Positions 1 through 9,577 of a stretch of 64,000 bases of DNA are shown piece after piece. The position numbers and the translations under genes are program-made. Origin of the DNA: Roseovarius sp. (GTDB lineage Bacteria; Pseudomonadota; Alphaproteobacteria; Rhodobacterales; Rhodobacteraceae); assembly GCA_029212365.1 (NCBI GenBank), contig JARGOC010000003.1:1-64000 (forward strand). Reading direction: 5' to 3'. The notes under the pieces were generated by a model, which had not been told where the DNA came from, made no database searches, and worked only from the letters and a program-made list of their open reading frames with translations. Every line of letters starts with the position of its first letter. Within the stretch, counting starts at the first letter, position 1.

Positions 1-476
1 AGATGAAAAGCAACGGCGGCAGTTATTTCACCGTATCCAACACCACCAGCGGGCGCGACTGGTTCTTCACCCATGAAAACGCAGCGCAGGGGCGGTTTAT
101 TATCACCTCGAGCACCAATCCGGCGGATGGGCTATTCCTTGCCCCCGGCGGTGATATGACCATCGGCGGCACGCTGACCACCGGTGGCGGCACCTGTGGT
201 GGGGGATGTGATGCGGTGTTTTCTGATGAGTACGATCTGCCCAGCATCGCCGAGCACGCGGATGCCATGTGGTCACTTGGCCATTTGCCCAACATCGGGC
301 AGACCCTGGAAAACCAGCCGATCAACGTGTCCGACAAACTGGGCCGGATGCTCAACGAGTTGGAGCATGCGCATATCTATATTGACCAACTGCATGGGCG
401 GCTTGCTGAGCAGGATGTGGTTAACCAGAACCTGATGGCGCGGCTGGAGCAGCTTGAGCATCTCGTAACGCAGTAA
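1..476 (+). CDS. Secreted fibre-like protein, C-terminal part (5' end outside window)
   Basis: Only the last 157 or so residues are in the window. The frame is open to base 1: bases 1-2 complete a Gln codon before Met, exactly as at the matching position in the paralogue at 39406. The first ~60 residues (SNGGSYFT, GRDWFFTHENAAQGRF, IITSST) are nearly identical to residues ~242-300 of that paralogue. The tails then differ. This one has a Gly/Cys-rich linker, a segment with INVSDKLGRMLNELE, and a short coiled coil (HIYIDQLHGRLAEQ), with no S74-like chaperone domain. I infer a trimeric beta-structured surface or tail-fibre-like protein ending in a coiled coil. Function unknown. Confidence 0.6.
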   Translation, partial: MKSNGGSYFTVSNTTSGRDWFFTHENAAQGRFIITSSTNPADGLFLAPGGDMTIGGTLTTGGGTCGGGCDAVFSDEYDLPSIAEHADAMWSLGHLPNIGQTLENQPINVSDKLGRMLNELEHAHIYIDQLHGRLAEQDVVNQNLMARLEQLEHLVTQ

Positions 477-569
477 ACTGCGCGGAGAACGCGTTTCGCG
501 TAGAACCTGAACAGAGGTTTTGCCCGAAACGCCTACACCGTCCCTATTACAACGTCCCTATGTCGCAAT

Positions 570-610
570 GCGTATCGCCTTTTGTCTGCCTCAGGTGAAA
601 GGTGATACGC
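570..610. terminator. 13-bp hairpin just past the prfB stop
   Basis: Positions 570-582 pair with 598-610 (13 bp including one G-T wobble) around a 15-nt loop. The structure starts two bases after the prfB stop codon and lies 94 bp past the stop of the fibre-like gene, so it sits between convergent genes. Neither side has a proper T-run, so it may be a weak terminator or a transcript-end stabiliser rather than a classical intrinsic terminator. Confidence 0.5.
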
Positions 611-611
611 T

Positions 612-1739
612 TTAGTCCTCGCCCTGCGCCTCAGCCCGCGATTTACCTGACACATTCATTGCCAGTGTTGCGGCCATGAATGGATCAAGATCGCCGTCCA
701 GCACACCTTTGGTGTCGGATGTCTCATGGCTGGTGCGCAGGTCTTTGACCATTTGATAGGGCTGTAGAACATAGGATCGGATTTGATTGCCCCAGCCGGC
801 ATCGCCCTTGGCCTCATGGGCCTCGTTGATGGCCTCGTTGCGGCGGTCCAATTCCAACTGATACAGCCGTGATTTCAGGGCCTTCATCGCAATATCACGG
901 TTCTGGTGCTGGGATTTGACCGAAGATGTCACCACGATCCCCGTCGGGTTGTGGGTGATGCGCACGGCGGAATCGGTGGTGTTGACGTGCTGTCCACCTG
1001 CGCCCGAACTGCGATAGGTATCGACCCGAATATCAGAGGGGTTCACCTCGATTTCGATGTCATCATCCACCACCGGATAGACCCAGACCGAACTGAACGA
1101 CGTGTGCCGCTTGGCGGCTGAATCAAACGGGCTGATACGCACCAGACGGTGCACACCGGCCTCGGATTTCAACCAGCCATAGGCATTGTGGCCGCTGATC
1201 TTATAGGCGGCAGATTTGATGCCGGCCTCATCACCCGAGCTTTCTGATTGCAACTCTACTGTATAGCCGCGCTTTTCGGCCCAGCGGACATACATCCGCG
1301 CCAGCATCGAGGCCCAGTCACAGCTCTCGGTGCCCCCTGCCCCGGCATTGATCTCAAGGAAGGTGTCATTGGCATCCGCCTCACCGTTCAGCAGCGCTTC
1401 CAGCTCTTTTTCGGCGGCGCGTTTGGCCAGCTTGTGCATGGCGGCTTCGGCTTCGGTGATGACCTCCTGATCATCCTCCATCTCGCCCATCTCGATCAGT
1501 TCGGAATTGTCCGACAGTTCCTGCTGAATGGCGTTATGGGTGTCCAGCGCATCCACCAGCGATTGGCGCTCACGCATCAGCTTTTGCGCTTTGGCGGGAT
1601 CATCCCACAAGTTTGGGTCCTCAACGCGGGCGTTGAATTCCTCCAGGCGGTGCTGGGCGGTTTCCCATCCCATACGCTGGCGCAACAACTCCAGTGAGGT
1701 TTCGATTTCCGAGGCGAGGGTCTGAATTTCGGCGCGCAT
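612..1739 (-). CDS. prfB: Peptide chain release factor 2
   Basis: Class I release factor that recognises UGA/UAA and triggers peptidyl-tRNA hydrolysis on the ribosome. The 375-residue product carries the catalytic GGQ in the context [14 protein letters not shown] and the RF2 stop-recognition tripeptide SPF ([12 protein letters not shown]). The ATG at 1739 is preferred because AAGGA lies 8 nt upstream; an in-frame TTG at 1763 would add eight residues but has no comparable site. The frame is continuous from this start, so there is no sign of the programmed +1 frameshift used in enterobacterial prfB. mrcA lies upstream on the same strand, 396 bp away. Confidence 0.95.
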   Translation of the reverse strand: MRAEIQTLASEIETSLELLRQRMGWETAQHRLEEFNARVEDPNLWDDPAKAQKLMRERQSLVDALDTHNAIQQELSDNSELIEMGEMEDDQEVITEAEAAMHKLAKRAAEKELEALLNGEADANDTFLEINAGAGGTESCDWASMLARMYVRWAEKRGYTVELQSESSGDEAGIKSAAYKISGHNAYGWLKSEAGVHRLVRISPFDSAAKRHTSFSSVWVYPVVDDDIEIEVNPSDIRVDTYRSSGAGGQHVNTTDSAVRITHNPTGIVVTSSVKSQHQNRDIAMKALKSRLYQLELDRRNEAINEAHEAKGDAGWGNQIRSYVLQPYQMVKDLRTSHETSDTKGVLDGDLDPFMAATLAMNVSGKSRAEAQGED

Positions 1740-2135
1740 TGCGATGGTCCTTGGTCTGCTCAAGGTCGGGTGATACCAAGGCCGCGAAGATTGAACAAGA
1801 TTGCATGCGCCACAGTTGCGAGATCACATCACAACCACGCGCGCCCGACCCCGCAATTTTCTGGTACTGGCCAGCCTATGAAGGCGATCGTGGGGCATTG
1901 GAAGCACTCAGAAACTTTGTGCAACATCTGCAGTTTGAAGCGCTCGGGCAGAATCGTTATGGCCTATTGGGATTGACCTAGCGCCCTAAGCGATTTTTGC
2001 AGATGATATTTGCGCCGGAGATCATAACAGTAGAACTCAGTGTTTAGGCACGCAGCCGCCAGTCACCCCAAAGTCAAGCCAACAAAAACCGAGACGTACC
2101 ATCAGGTGCGATGAGGCGGCCAGTCAGAAGCGCCC
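1740..2135. other. Non-coding gap between prfB and mrcA
   Basis: About 400 bases between two minus-strand genes. It must hold the prfB promoter and the mrcA 3' end. I see no convincing ORF, RNA gene or strong hairpin; the short plus-strand frames here lack ribosome-binding sites and family resemblance. Confidence 0.5.
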
Positions 2136-4652
2136 TTAATACAGCCCACCCGAGCTGAGAGATCCAAACGTCGCCTTCTGACCCACTTGCGCCTTTTTGC
2201 CGGTTGAGGTGGTGATCTCTTTCACCTGCTCGCTTTCACCGACACTGAACAGCTCCAGATCATCCCCCATGGCAAAACCACCGTCAAACATGATGCCAAA
2301 GATCGGCTCTTCGCCAGCGCGGAAACACTCCGACACCACATACTTACCCGAGGCATCCCCCGACAAGCGTGCGCCCGAGGTGCGGTCAATCTTGATGAAA
2401 TCACAGCCCTCCGGCACAGCAAACTTGCCGCCGCCGTATTTGGTGATGGCTTTGGACATAAACCGCTGGAACACCGGCCCACACATTGTGCCGCCATAGG
2501 CCCCGCGCCCCATTGGGCGAGGCTGGTCAAAACCGATATAACACCCCGCCACGATATTGCTGGAAAAGCCGATGAACCACACATCGCGGGCCTCGTTTGT
2601 GGTGCCGGTCTTGCCTGCGATTGGCACAGGCAGGTTCACGTTTCGCGCGGCAGTCCCGCGATCCACCACACCGCGCATCATAGAGGTCAGCTGATAGGCC
2701 GTAACCGGGTCCATCACCCTTTCGCGGTCTGACACAATGCGTGGTTTGCGGCCCTCGGCAATGTTGGGATCACTGCATTCCGTGCAATCGCGCTGATCAT
2801 GGCGATAGACAGTTTTGCCGAAACGGTCTTGCACTCGGTCCACCAAAGTGGGTTCAACCCGCTCACCGCCATTGGCGAACATCGCGTAGGCCGTGACCAT
2901 CTTGTAGAGCGTGGTTTCCTCAGACCCCAAAGAATTGGCAAGGAAGCGGCGCATGTTTTCGTAGACACCAAAGCGTTCTGCATAATCGGCAACCACATCC
3001 ATGCCGATCTCCTGCGCCAGACGGATGGTCATCAGGTTGCGCGATTGCTCAATCCCGGTGCGCAGAGGCGTTGGGCCATAAAATTTGTTTGATGAATTGC
3101 GGGGCCGCCACAGGCCTTGGGGCGTGTTGATCTCAATCGGGGCATCGACCACGATGGTGGCGGGTGAATACCCGCTGTCCAGTGCCGCCGCATAAACAAA
3201 TGGCTTAAAGCTCGAGCCAGGCTGCCGCTGGCCTTGCGTGGCGCGATTAAACACCGAATGCTGATACGAAAACCCGCCCTGCATGGCGATCACCCGCCCT
3301 GTGTGCACATCCATCGCCACAAAGCCGCCCTGTACCTCGGGCACCTGGCGCAATGTCCAGCGGATAAAATTGCCACCGTCGGTCATACGGCGCACATGCA
3401 CCACATCGCCCACGCTAAAGGTTTTCTGAAAATTGCCGGGCAGCCAAGCGATGTCCTTGCGCGGCACGACATGCGGCTCGGCCTCAGTTTCCTGCACGCC
3501 TTCAATGCCCATGCGCATACGCTGATCGCCAATTTCCAGCACCACGGCAGGATGCCATTTGCCGTTCAGCTCCACGTCACGGCTCACGGTGACTTGGCTC
3601 AGCGCCTCGCGCCATGTGGCTTCATCAACCAGCGCTTTGGGGGGCAGTGTTTTGCCCGTACCACGCCATTTGCCCCGGCCCCGGTCATAGCGCTCCAGCT
3701 CTTGTTGCAGCGATTGCGCGGCGATGCTCTGCATTTCGGGGTCAATCGTGGCGCGCACGCTCAGACCACCGGTGAAAAACTCGCCCTCGCCAAAATCACG
3801 GCTCAGCTGGCGGCGGATTTCATCGGTAAAATAGTCGCGTGGGGGCAGCGCCTTGTAGAAGGGCTCAAAATCTCCGTTTTGAACCGAGCGTACAGGCTGC
3901 GCCACTTCCACATCATATTGCGCTGGTGTCAGATAGCCGTTTTCCTTCATCTCTTCCAAGACAAAGTCGCGCCGCGCGCGCAGGCGATCCATCTGGCGCA
4001 CCGGGTGGTAATCCGATGGGGCCTTGGGCATGGTGGCCAGAAATGCGGCTTCATGGGGAGCCAGCTCGCTCAGGGGTTTGTTAAAATAGGTCTGCGCAGC
4101 GGCAGTGACGCCATAAGAATTCTGGCCAAGGAAAATCTCATTCAGATACAGTTCCAGAATATGTTCTTTGTCCAGCGTATCCTCGATCCGCGTGGCCAGA
4201 ATGATTTCCTTGATCTTACGTTCGGCGCGCCGATCCCCCGACAACAGGAAGTTCTTCATCACTTGCTGGGTAATCGTTGACGCCCCGCGCACGTTTTGCC
4301 CACGTGATCGCACGGCCTCGACAAACGCCGCGGCGATCCCGCGTGCGTCATAGCCCTGGTGGGTATAAAAATTCTTGTCTTCCGCTGAAATGAACGCATT
4401 TTTCACCAGCTGCGGGATGTCCTCAGCCGGGGTGAACAGCCTGCGTTCCTTGGAAAACTCATCAATAATGCGCCCCTCACCCGAATAAATCCGGCTGATG
4501 GTGGGCGGCGTATAGGTGGCCAGGCTTTCGTGGCTGGGCAAATCCTTGCCATAGATGAAAAACACTGCCCCGATGGACAGCGCGATCAGCATCACCCCCA
4601 GCGTCAACAGGCTGAATATCGTGCCGAAAAAAGACAGTATGGCTCTTAGCAA
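2136..4652 (-). CDS. mrcA: Penicillin-binding protein 1A (bifunctional transglycosylase/transpeptidase)
   Basis: Class A PBP that polymerises and cross-links peptidoglycan at the inner-membrane/periplasm face. The 838-residue product has an N-terminal membrane anchor (~5-35). The GT51 transglycosylase domain has its catalytic Glu at ~91 in EDKNFYTHQG and carries the GASTITQQ motif. An OB-like insert follows. The transpeptidase domain has SSFK (~479), SRN (~535) and KTGTT (~680), so all three penicillin-binding motifs are intact. The length is usual for alphaproteobacterial PBP1a. The amidase gene lies 106 bp upstream on the same strand, making this a wall-metabolism pair. Confidence 0.95.
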   Translation of the reverse strand: MLRAILSFFGTIFSLLTLGVMLIALSIGAVFFIYGKDLPSHESLATYTPPTISRIYSGEGRIIDEFSKERRLFTPAEDIPQLVKNAFISAEDKNFYTHQGYDARGIAAAFVEAVRSRGQNVRGASTITQQVMKNFLLSGDRRAERKIKEIILATRIEDTLDKEHILELYLNEIFLGQNSYGVTAAAQTYFNKPLSELAPHEAAFLATMPKAPSDYHPVRQMDRLRARRDFVLEEMKENGYLTPAQYDVEVAQPVRSVQNGDFEPFYKALPPRDYFTDEIRRQLSRDFGEGEFFTGGLSVRATIDPEMQSIAAQSLQQELERYDRGRGKWRGTGKTLPPKALVDEATWREALSQVTVSRDVELNGKWHPAVVLEIGDQRMRMGIEGVQETEAEPHVVPRKDIAWLPGNFQKTFSVGDVVHVRRMTDGGNFIRWTLRQVPEVQGGFVAMDVHTGRVIAMQGGFSYQHSVFNRATQGQRQPGSSFKPFVYAAALDSGYSPATIVVDAPIEINTPQGLWRPRNSSNKFYGPTPLRTGIEQSRNLMTIRLAQEIGMDVVADYAERFGVYENMRRFLANSLGSEETTLYKMVTAYAMFANGGERVEPTLVDRVQDRFGKTVYRHDQRDCTECSDPNIAEGRKPRIVSDRERVMDPVTAYQLTSMMRGVVDRGTAARNVNLPVPIAGKTGTTNEARDVWFIGFSSNIVAGCYIGFDQPRPMGRGAYGGTMCGPVFQRFMSKAITKYGGGKFAVPEGCDFIKIDRTSGARLSGDASGKYVVSECFRAGEEPIFGIMFDGGFAMGDDLELFSVGESEQVKEITTSTGKKAQVGQKATFGSLSSGGLY

Positions 4653-4758
4653 AGCGGCCCCCGGTTTGACTTGAATGTCATATAGTCACGGGCACGCACC
4701 GCGTCAAAACCCAATCGCGGGGAAAATGTGCCAGTTTCCGCCAATACGCCTGTACCCA

Positions 4759-5976
4759 TCACTGGCGCACCAGATCAGATGTTGCTTCATCCGCGCGGCG
4801 CCAGGCCATGATGGCATCCCGGATACTGGCCGCCATAACCGCACGCCACTCGGGATTTTTCAGATTGCTACGGTCTTTTGGCGATGACAAAAAGCCAAGC
4901 TCCAACAACACCGATGGGATGTCGGGCGATTTCAATACCGAAAACCCGGCGCTGCGCATCGGCCGCCCGTTCAATTTCAGCCCACGTTGTTTGATCCCCA
5001 ATCGCAGCGCTTCAGCCAAACGATCCGCGCGCGGCTGTGTTTCCATGCGCGCCAGATCAATCAGGATATCGGCCACCACATCATCCTGCCCACTCAGATC
5101 AATACCCGCCAAAATATCAGTCCGGTCATGGCGCTCGGCCAGTGCGGCACTGGCTGCATCCGAGGCACTTTCCGACAAGGTATAAACCGTCGCCCCATGA
5201 GCGCGCCCCTCGCTGAGCGCATCGGCGTGGAGCGACAAAAACAGATCTGCTCCTGCCTGATGGGCAATCGCTACGCGGCGCTCCAATGAAACAAAACTGT
5301 CAGTATTGCGGGTCAGCATCACCTCAACATCGCCGGAGCGCACCAACAGTTCTTTCAGCTCAATGGCAAACAGCAGCATCAGGTCTTTTTCCAACACCCC
5401 CCCCTGATCCGCGCCGGGGTCAATCCCGCCATGACCCGGATCAAGCATGATCACCATCGGGCCATCCCTGGGAGCGGCCTGCACAGGTTCATCCGTTTTG
5501 GGCACCTCCCAACCGGGCAAATCAGGCGCGCCGGCCGCCATGGCAAACGCCTCGGCCTCACTGGGGGTCAACACCACCTCCAGTTTTGCATGCCCGGTTT
5601 GCGCGACAAGCTGCAAATCCGCGCTTTCAAGCGCGTAAGGCCCATCCAGATCAACCACCATGCGTGACCAGCCGGGCCGAAACCCGCCCATCCGCAGCGC
5701 CGTCACCCGCTCGCTTTGATCCAGAGCAGCCCCCTCAACAGTCCCCCAATCCACCTCACGGAAATCCAACACCAGGCGTTCAGGGGCATCCAGCGTGAAC
5801 ACCCGGTAGGGCACGCCCTGGCTAAGGTGCAGGCTCAGGGTGATCCCGTCCTTAGTATCAACCACGCCCGAGCCTTCAATCTCAAGGCGCGCCAAACCGC
5901 TGAACTCTTGCGCAACAATGGCCCCGGCCCAAAGGCCCAGCACACATGCCGCGAAGAATTTGATCAATCTGCTCAC
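4759..5976 (-). CDS. amiC: N-acetylmuramoyl-L-alanine amidase (AMIN + amidase_3)
   Basis: Periplasmic zinc amidase that cleaves the MurNAc-L-Ala bond during daughter-cell separation. The 405-residue product has a signal peptide ending near AIVAQ (~22) and an AMIN-like targeting domain (~25-135). The amidase_3 domain (~170-390) has zinc and catalytic residues visible as LDPGHGG, the Glu in GVLEKDL, His in SLHADA and Glu in LLELGFLSSPKD. It lies directly upstream of mrcA on the same strand. The symbol is given by family; AmiA/AmiB/AmiC cannot be separated from sequence alone. Confidence 0.9.
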   Translation of the reverse strand: MSRLIKFFAACVLGLWAGAIVAQEFSGLARLEIEGSGVVDTKDGITLSLHLSQGVPYRVFTLDAPERLVLDFREVDWGTVEGAALDQSERVTALRMGGFRPGWSRMVVDLDGPYALESADLQLVAQTGHAKLEVVLTPSEAEAFAMAAGAPDLPGWEVPKTDEPVQAAPRDGPMVIMLDPGHGGIDPGADQGGVLEKDLMLLFAIELKELLVRSGDVEVMLTRNTDSFVSLERRVAIAHQAGADLFLSLHADALSEGRAHGATVYTLSESASDAASAALAERHDRTDILAGIDLSGQDDVVADILIDLARMETQPRADRLAEALRLGIKQRGLKLNGRPMRSAGFSVLKSPDIPSVLLELGFLSSPKDRSNLKNPEWRAVMAASIRDAIMAWRRADEATSDLVRQ

Positions 5977-6080
5977 CGCCGGTTCCCGGTCTGTTGGTCC
6001 GCCTCAGGTTTACACGAACCCTGCCTGCTTTGCACAGGCCCCCGGCTTCATCTTTCCAAAAATACTTAATCGGACGTGCA

Positions 6081-7232
6081 TCACCCCGCGCTGTGCTCAG
6101 ACATATAGCGGCTGAGGCGTGCCAGCCCTTCCTCAATGTCCGCCGTGGCCCGCGCATAGGAAAACCGCAAAGTGCCCCCACCCCGTAGCGGATCAAAATC
6201 CAGCCCCGGTGTGACGGCCACGCCGACCTTGTCCAGAATATCACGCGCCAATGCCCGGCTGTCATCGGTGATATCGGACACATCTGCATAGACGTAAAAC
6301 GCCCCGTCGGGAGGCGCGATGTTGCTGAACCCAGCTTGCGGTAGACCCTCCAGCATCAAGGCCCGGTTGGCACGGTAGACATCCATATTGGCCTGCAACT
6401 CTGCATCACATTCCATAGCCGCCAAGGCTGTGATCTGGCTGGCGTGGGGCGGGCAGATGAACATGTTTTGTGCCAACCGTTCGATCACACGCACATGGTC
6501 ATCAGGCACCACCATCCAACCGATCCGCCACCCTGTCATGGAAAAATACTTGGAAAAGGAGTTGATGACATAGACATCATCGCTGATTTCCAGCGCGCTG
6601 ACTGCTTTGGCTTCATATTCAATGCCGTGGTAAATTTCGTCGCTGATGAAACTGGCGTTTTGTGCCGCACTGGCCTCGATCAACGCACGCAATTGCGCCT
6701 CACCCAGCATGGTGCCACTGGGATTCGCCGGGCTGGCCACCATCAGGCCATCCAGATCACGCCCCTCCAGATCAGCAGGGACAGGTTGAAAGCGGTTTTC
6801 CGCCGCTGTCTGAATGTCCACGGGCACCATCCCCAATGCCTTGAGGATCTGGCGATAGCTGGGATAACCCGGTGCGCCAATGCCGACGCGCGCGCCTGAG
6901 TCAAACAGCGCCGAAAACCCCAGCAAAAACGCCCCGGACGAGCCGGGCGTGACAATCACCCGCTCGGGGTTCAGGTCAATATTGTACCATTTTCCATAAA
7001 GCTCTGCGATGCGTGCGCGCAATGCAGGTAGCCCCAATGCCACCGTATAGCCCATCGCGTCACTTTGCATCACACGCGTCAGAGCCTCACGTGCGCCCTT
7101 GGGGGCGGGCGTTCCGGGCTGGCCCACTTCCATGTGGATAATGTGCCGACCACTGGCTTCGGCCTGGGCTGCGGCTTCCATCACATCCATCACAATAAAG
7201 GGATCAACCTGGCTTCGACTTGAGTTCCGCAT
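6081..7232 (-). CDS. Class I/II PLP-dependent aminotransferase
   Basis: Fold type I aminotransferase of the AspC/AlaT-like group; the substrate is not determinable. The 383-residue product has SPANPSG, the tyrosine motif SDEIYHGIEY, the PLP-lysine region NSFSKYFSMTGWRIGW and a C-terminal RFSYA arginine motif. I chose the second ATG (7232) because TAGGA sits 6 nt upstream of it but touches the first ATG at 7238. It is divergent from the M48 protease gene across a ~60-bp region that holds the palindrome TACAC-N5-GTGTA (7242-7256). Confidence 0.88.
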   Translation of the reverse strand: MRNSSRSQVDPFIVMDVMEAAAQAEASGRHIIHMEVGQPGTPAPKGAREALTRVMQSDAMGYTVALGLPALRARIAELYGKWYNIDLNPERVIVTPGSSGAFLLGFSALFDSGARVGIGAPGYPSYRQILKALGMVPVDIQTAAENRFQPVPADLEGRDLDGLMVASPANPSGTMLGEAQLRALIEASAAQNASFISDEIYHGIEYEAKAVSALEISDDVYVINSFSKYFSMTGWRIGWMVVPDDHVRVIERLAQNMFICPPHASQITALAAMECDAELQANMDVYRANRALMLEGLPQAGFSNIAPPDGAFYVYADVSDITDDSRALARDILDKVGVAVTPGLDFDPLRGGGTLRFSYARATADIEEGLARLSRYMSEHSAG

Positions 7233-7292
7233 ATTCATTCCTACACTAGGGGTGTATCTGTTTGGGACCTCTTAAGAAGTACCGGATCATTA

Positions 7293-8621
7293 ATGAAGCT
7301 TTTTCGCCTGTTGGCCATCTCTTTGATTATGACGTTGTTGCTCGGGGCACCAGCGCGCGCACTGACCTTACTGCGTGACCCCGATATCGAATATGCGCTG
7401 AAACAAATTGCGACGCCCATTCTGAAGGCCGCAGGCCTTAGCCCCACACGCACCGATATTCTGGTGATTGATGATCACAGCCTGAATGCTTTTGTGGTTG
7501 ATCGCTCGGCTATTTTTATTCACTCCGGCCTGATCCTGAAGATGAAAAATGCGGCGATGTTGCAATCTGTCATCGCCCATGAGGCCGCACATATCACCAA
7601 TGGCCATCTGGTGCGTCGCCCTGTTGCCATCCGTAATGCGCGCACCGCCGCCGGTATCGGCGCAGTGCTGGCAGGGGCCGCGGCGGCGGCATCAGGCAAT
7701 TCTCAGGTCATCGCCGGGGCGGTGGCGGGGGCCTCCAACAGTGCGATGCGTTTGTTGATGGTGCACACCCGCGCGCAGGAAAACGCCGCCGATCAATCTG
7801 GATTGCGCTATATGGCCAATGCCGGGGTTGACCCGCAAGGCGCCGTTGAGGTGATGGAGATTTTTCGTGGTCAGGAGGCGCTGTCGGCCTCTCGCCAGGA
7901 CGCCTATGCGCGCACGCATCCGCTGTCGTCAGATCGCTACCGCGTGGTGAAACGTCTGGCCACGGGTTATGCCGGGCACACCAAGCCCAACCCCAAGGTC
8001 GACTATTGGTTTGCGCGTGCCAAAGGCAAGCTCTCAGCCTTTCAGCGCTCTCCCAAATGGACCCTCAACCGGGCCGGCGAATACGGGTTTCAAGATGTCA
8101 AACTGATGCGTCAGGCCGCGGCCTATCACCGCCAGTCAAACCTGCGCAAAGCGCTCAAGGCTATGGACGGGGCCATCGCCGCGCGCCCAAAAGATCCCTA
8201 TTACCACGAGTTGCGCGGCCAGATCCTGATGGAAAGTCGCCAGATCAAATCCGCCATTTCCGCCTATGGTCAAGCGGTCAATCTGGCCCCGAACAATGCG
8301 CTGATCCTTGGCTCTTATGGTCGCTCTCTGCTGGCTGGTGGACAGGTGAAGAAAGCCGCGCAAGTGCTTGAAAAATCTCGCGCCCGTGATGGGCGTGATC
8401 CCCGCGTTGTGCGTGATCTGGCCGCCGCCCACGCCAAGCTGGGCAACAACGGCATGGCGTCGGTTTTGACCGCCGAGCGCTATGCCATGTCGGGTCGGCT
8501 GAAAGACGCCGGCATTCACGCCAAACGCGCCTCAGATTTGCTGCCGCGTGGATCTGCCGCTTGGCAGCGCGCACAAGATGTGCTTTCTGCGTCCAAAGCC
8601 GCCCAAAAGAAACGGAGATAA
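7293..8621 (+). CDS. Periplasmic M48 metalloprotease with TPR repeats (BepA-like)
   Basis: Predicted outer-membrane quality-control protease of the BepA/YfgC type. The 442-residue product has a signal peptide (cleavage near ARA, ~23). The M48 domain carries HEAAH at 96-100 and the downstream ENAADQSG that supplies the third zinc ligand. A Gly/Ala-rich hydrophobic stretch lies between them. The C-terminal third contains TPR-like helices (for example AIAARPKDPYYHELRGQI and AVNLAPNNALILGSYG). The DsbA-like gene follows after 5 bp, so the two are probably co-transcribed. The pairing suggests a role in folding or clearing disulfide-containing envelope proteins. Confidence 0.88.
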   Translation: MKLFRLLAISLIMTLLLGAPARALTLLRDPDIEYALKQIATPILKAAGLSPTRTDILVIDDHSLNAFVVDRSAIFIHSGLILKMKNAAMLQSVIAHEAAHITNGHLVRRPVAIRNARTAAGIGAVLAGAAAAASGNSQVIAGAVAGASNSAMRLLMVHTRAQENAADQSGLRYMANAGVDPQGAVEVMEIFRGQEALSASRQDAYARTHPLSSDRYRVVKRLATGYAGHTKPNPKVDYWFARAKGKLSAFQRSPKWTLNRAGEYGFQDVKLMRQAAAYHRQSNLRKALKAMDGAIAARPKDPYYHELRGQILMESRQIKSAISAYGQAVNLAPNNALILGSYGRSLLAGGQVKKAAQVLEKSRARDGRDPRVVRDLAAAHAKLGNNGMASVLTAERYAMSGRLKDAGIHAKRASDLLPRGSAAWQRAQDVLSASKAAQKKRR

Positions 8622-8626
8622 CCGCC

Positions 8627-9376
8627 ATGATCCGCCCTTGCCTCACTGCACTGGCCACGTCCCTTTGCCTGACCCTGCCGGCTCAGGCATTAGATATTGT
8701 CGGCATGACCGAAGCCGAGCGCACGGTGTTTCGCGCCGAAGTGCGTGCCTATCTGCTGGACAACCCGCAGGTGATCATGGAGGCCGTCGCCGTTTTGGAG
8801 CAACACGAACAAGTGGCCCAGAAGCAAACGGATGTTGATTTGGTAACAGCCAATTCCGCTGATTTGTTCAGTGACAAAAATTCATGGGCTGGTGGAAACC
8901 CTGAGGGTGACATCACCTTGGTCGAATTCATGGATTACCGCTGTGGCTATTGCCGCAAAGCCTTTGACGAAGTCGAACAATTGATCGAACTCGACGGAAA
9001 TATCCGCTTTGTGATCAAAGAGCTGCCTATCCTTGGCGAAGAAAGTGAGCTGTCCTCGCGCTTTGCCATTGCCACCCTTCAACTGGCCGGGGACGAGGCA
9101 TATAAAGCCACACATGACGCGCTGATCACCTTTAAGGGGCCGATCAATGACACGTCTTTGGGCCGGATTGCAGAGACACTTGGCCTTGATGGGCCTGCCA
9201 TTCTGGACCACATGAACAGCGATCAGGTGGCAGATGTAATCACCCAAAATCGCGAGCTGGCGGGGCGTATGCAAATCTCAGGCACGCCGTCATTTGTGAT
9301 GGATGACCAGATGCTGCGCGGCTATTTACCTTTGGAGGGGATGATGCAAATGGCCGAGGACATTCGGACGAATTAA
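8627..9376 (+). CDS. DsbA-family periplasmic thiol oxidoreductase
   Basis: Thioredoxin-fold thiol:disulfide exchange protein, 249 residues. It has a signal peptide (cleavage near QALD, ~22), an N-terminal helical segment (~25-80) like those of ScsC/BdbD-type proteins, the active site CGYC at 106-109 and the cis-proline loop GTPSFVM (~219). The ATG at 8627 is used because it follows a GGAG-like site and gives a clean signal peptide; the frame extends upstream only inside the protease gene. It could act as an oxidase or an isomerase; the sequence does not decide. Confidence 0.88.
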   Translation: MIRPCLTALATSLCLTLPAQALDIVGMTEAERTVFRAEVRAYLLDNPQVIMEAVAVLEQHEQVAQKQTDVDLVTANSADLFSDKNSWAGGNPEGDITLVEFMDYRCGYCRKAFDEVEQLIELDGNIRFVIKELPILGEESELSSRFAIATLQLAGDEAYKATHDALITFKGPINDTSLGRIAETLGLDGPAILDHMNSDQVADVITQNRELAGRMQISGTPSFVMDDQMLRGYLPLEGMMQMAEDIRTN

Positions 9377-9577
9377 AGTTAGCGTTTTCGCCTTCCGGGC
9401 CGATGGCAGTCCCCGGGGGGGGGCGATCCTGATAGACATTCTGAAGCACTTTATCTCGGCTAAACCGCGCGCAGAAAACACAGGCGGCGCCATCAGCCAT
9501 ATCGCCAGCCCATAGAGGGGGGCTGACGATGGCCCGGGGCCTGCGGCCTGTTAACCGGGCTGGGGCAAATCAGCCCC

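Noticed and set aside
612..1739. Programmed frameshift in prfB
   Set aside because: The frame is continuous from the ATG with no internal in-frame TGA near the start.
1740..1763. TTG start extending prfB by eight residues
   Set aside because: The ATG at 1739 has a better ribosome-binding site and matches family length.
3234..4280. 348-residue plus-strand frame
   Set aside because: Antisense shadow of mrcA; no family resemblance, His/Arg/Gln-rich as expected of a reverse frame.
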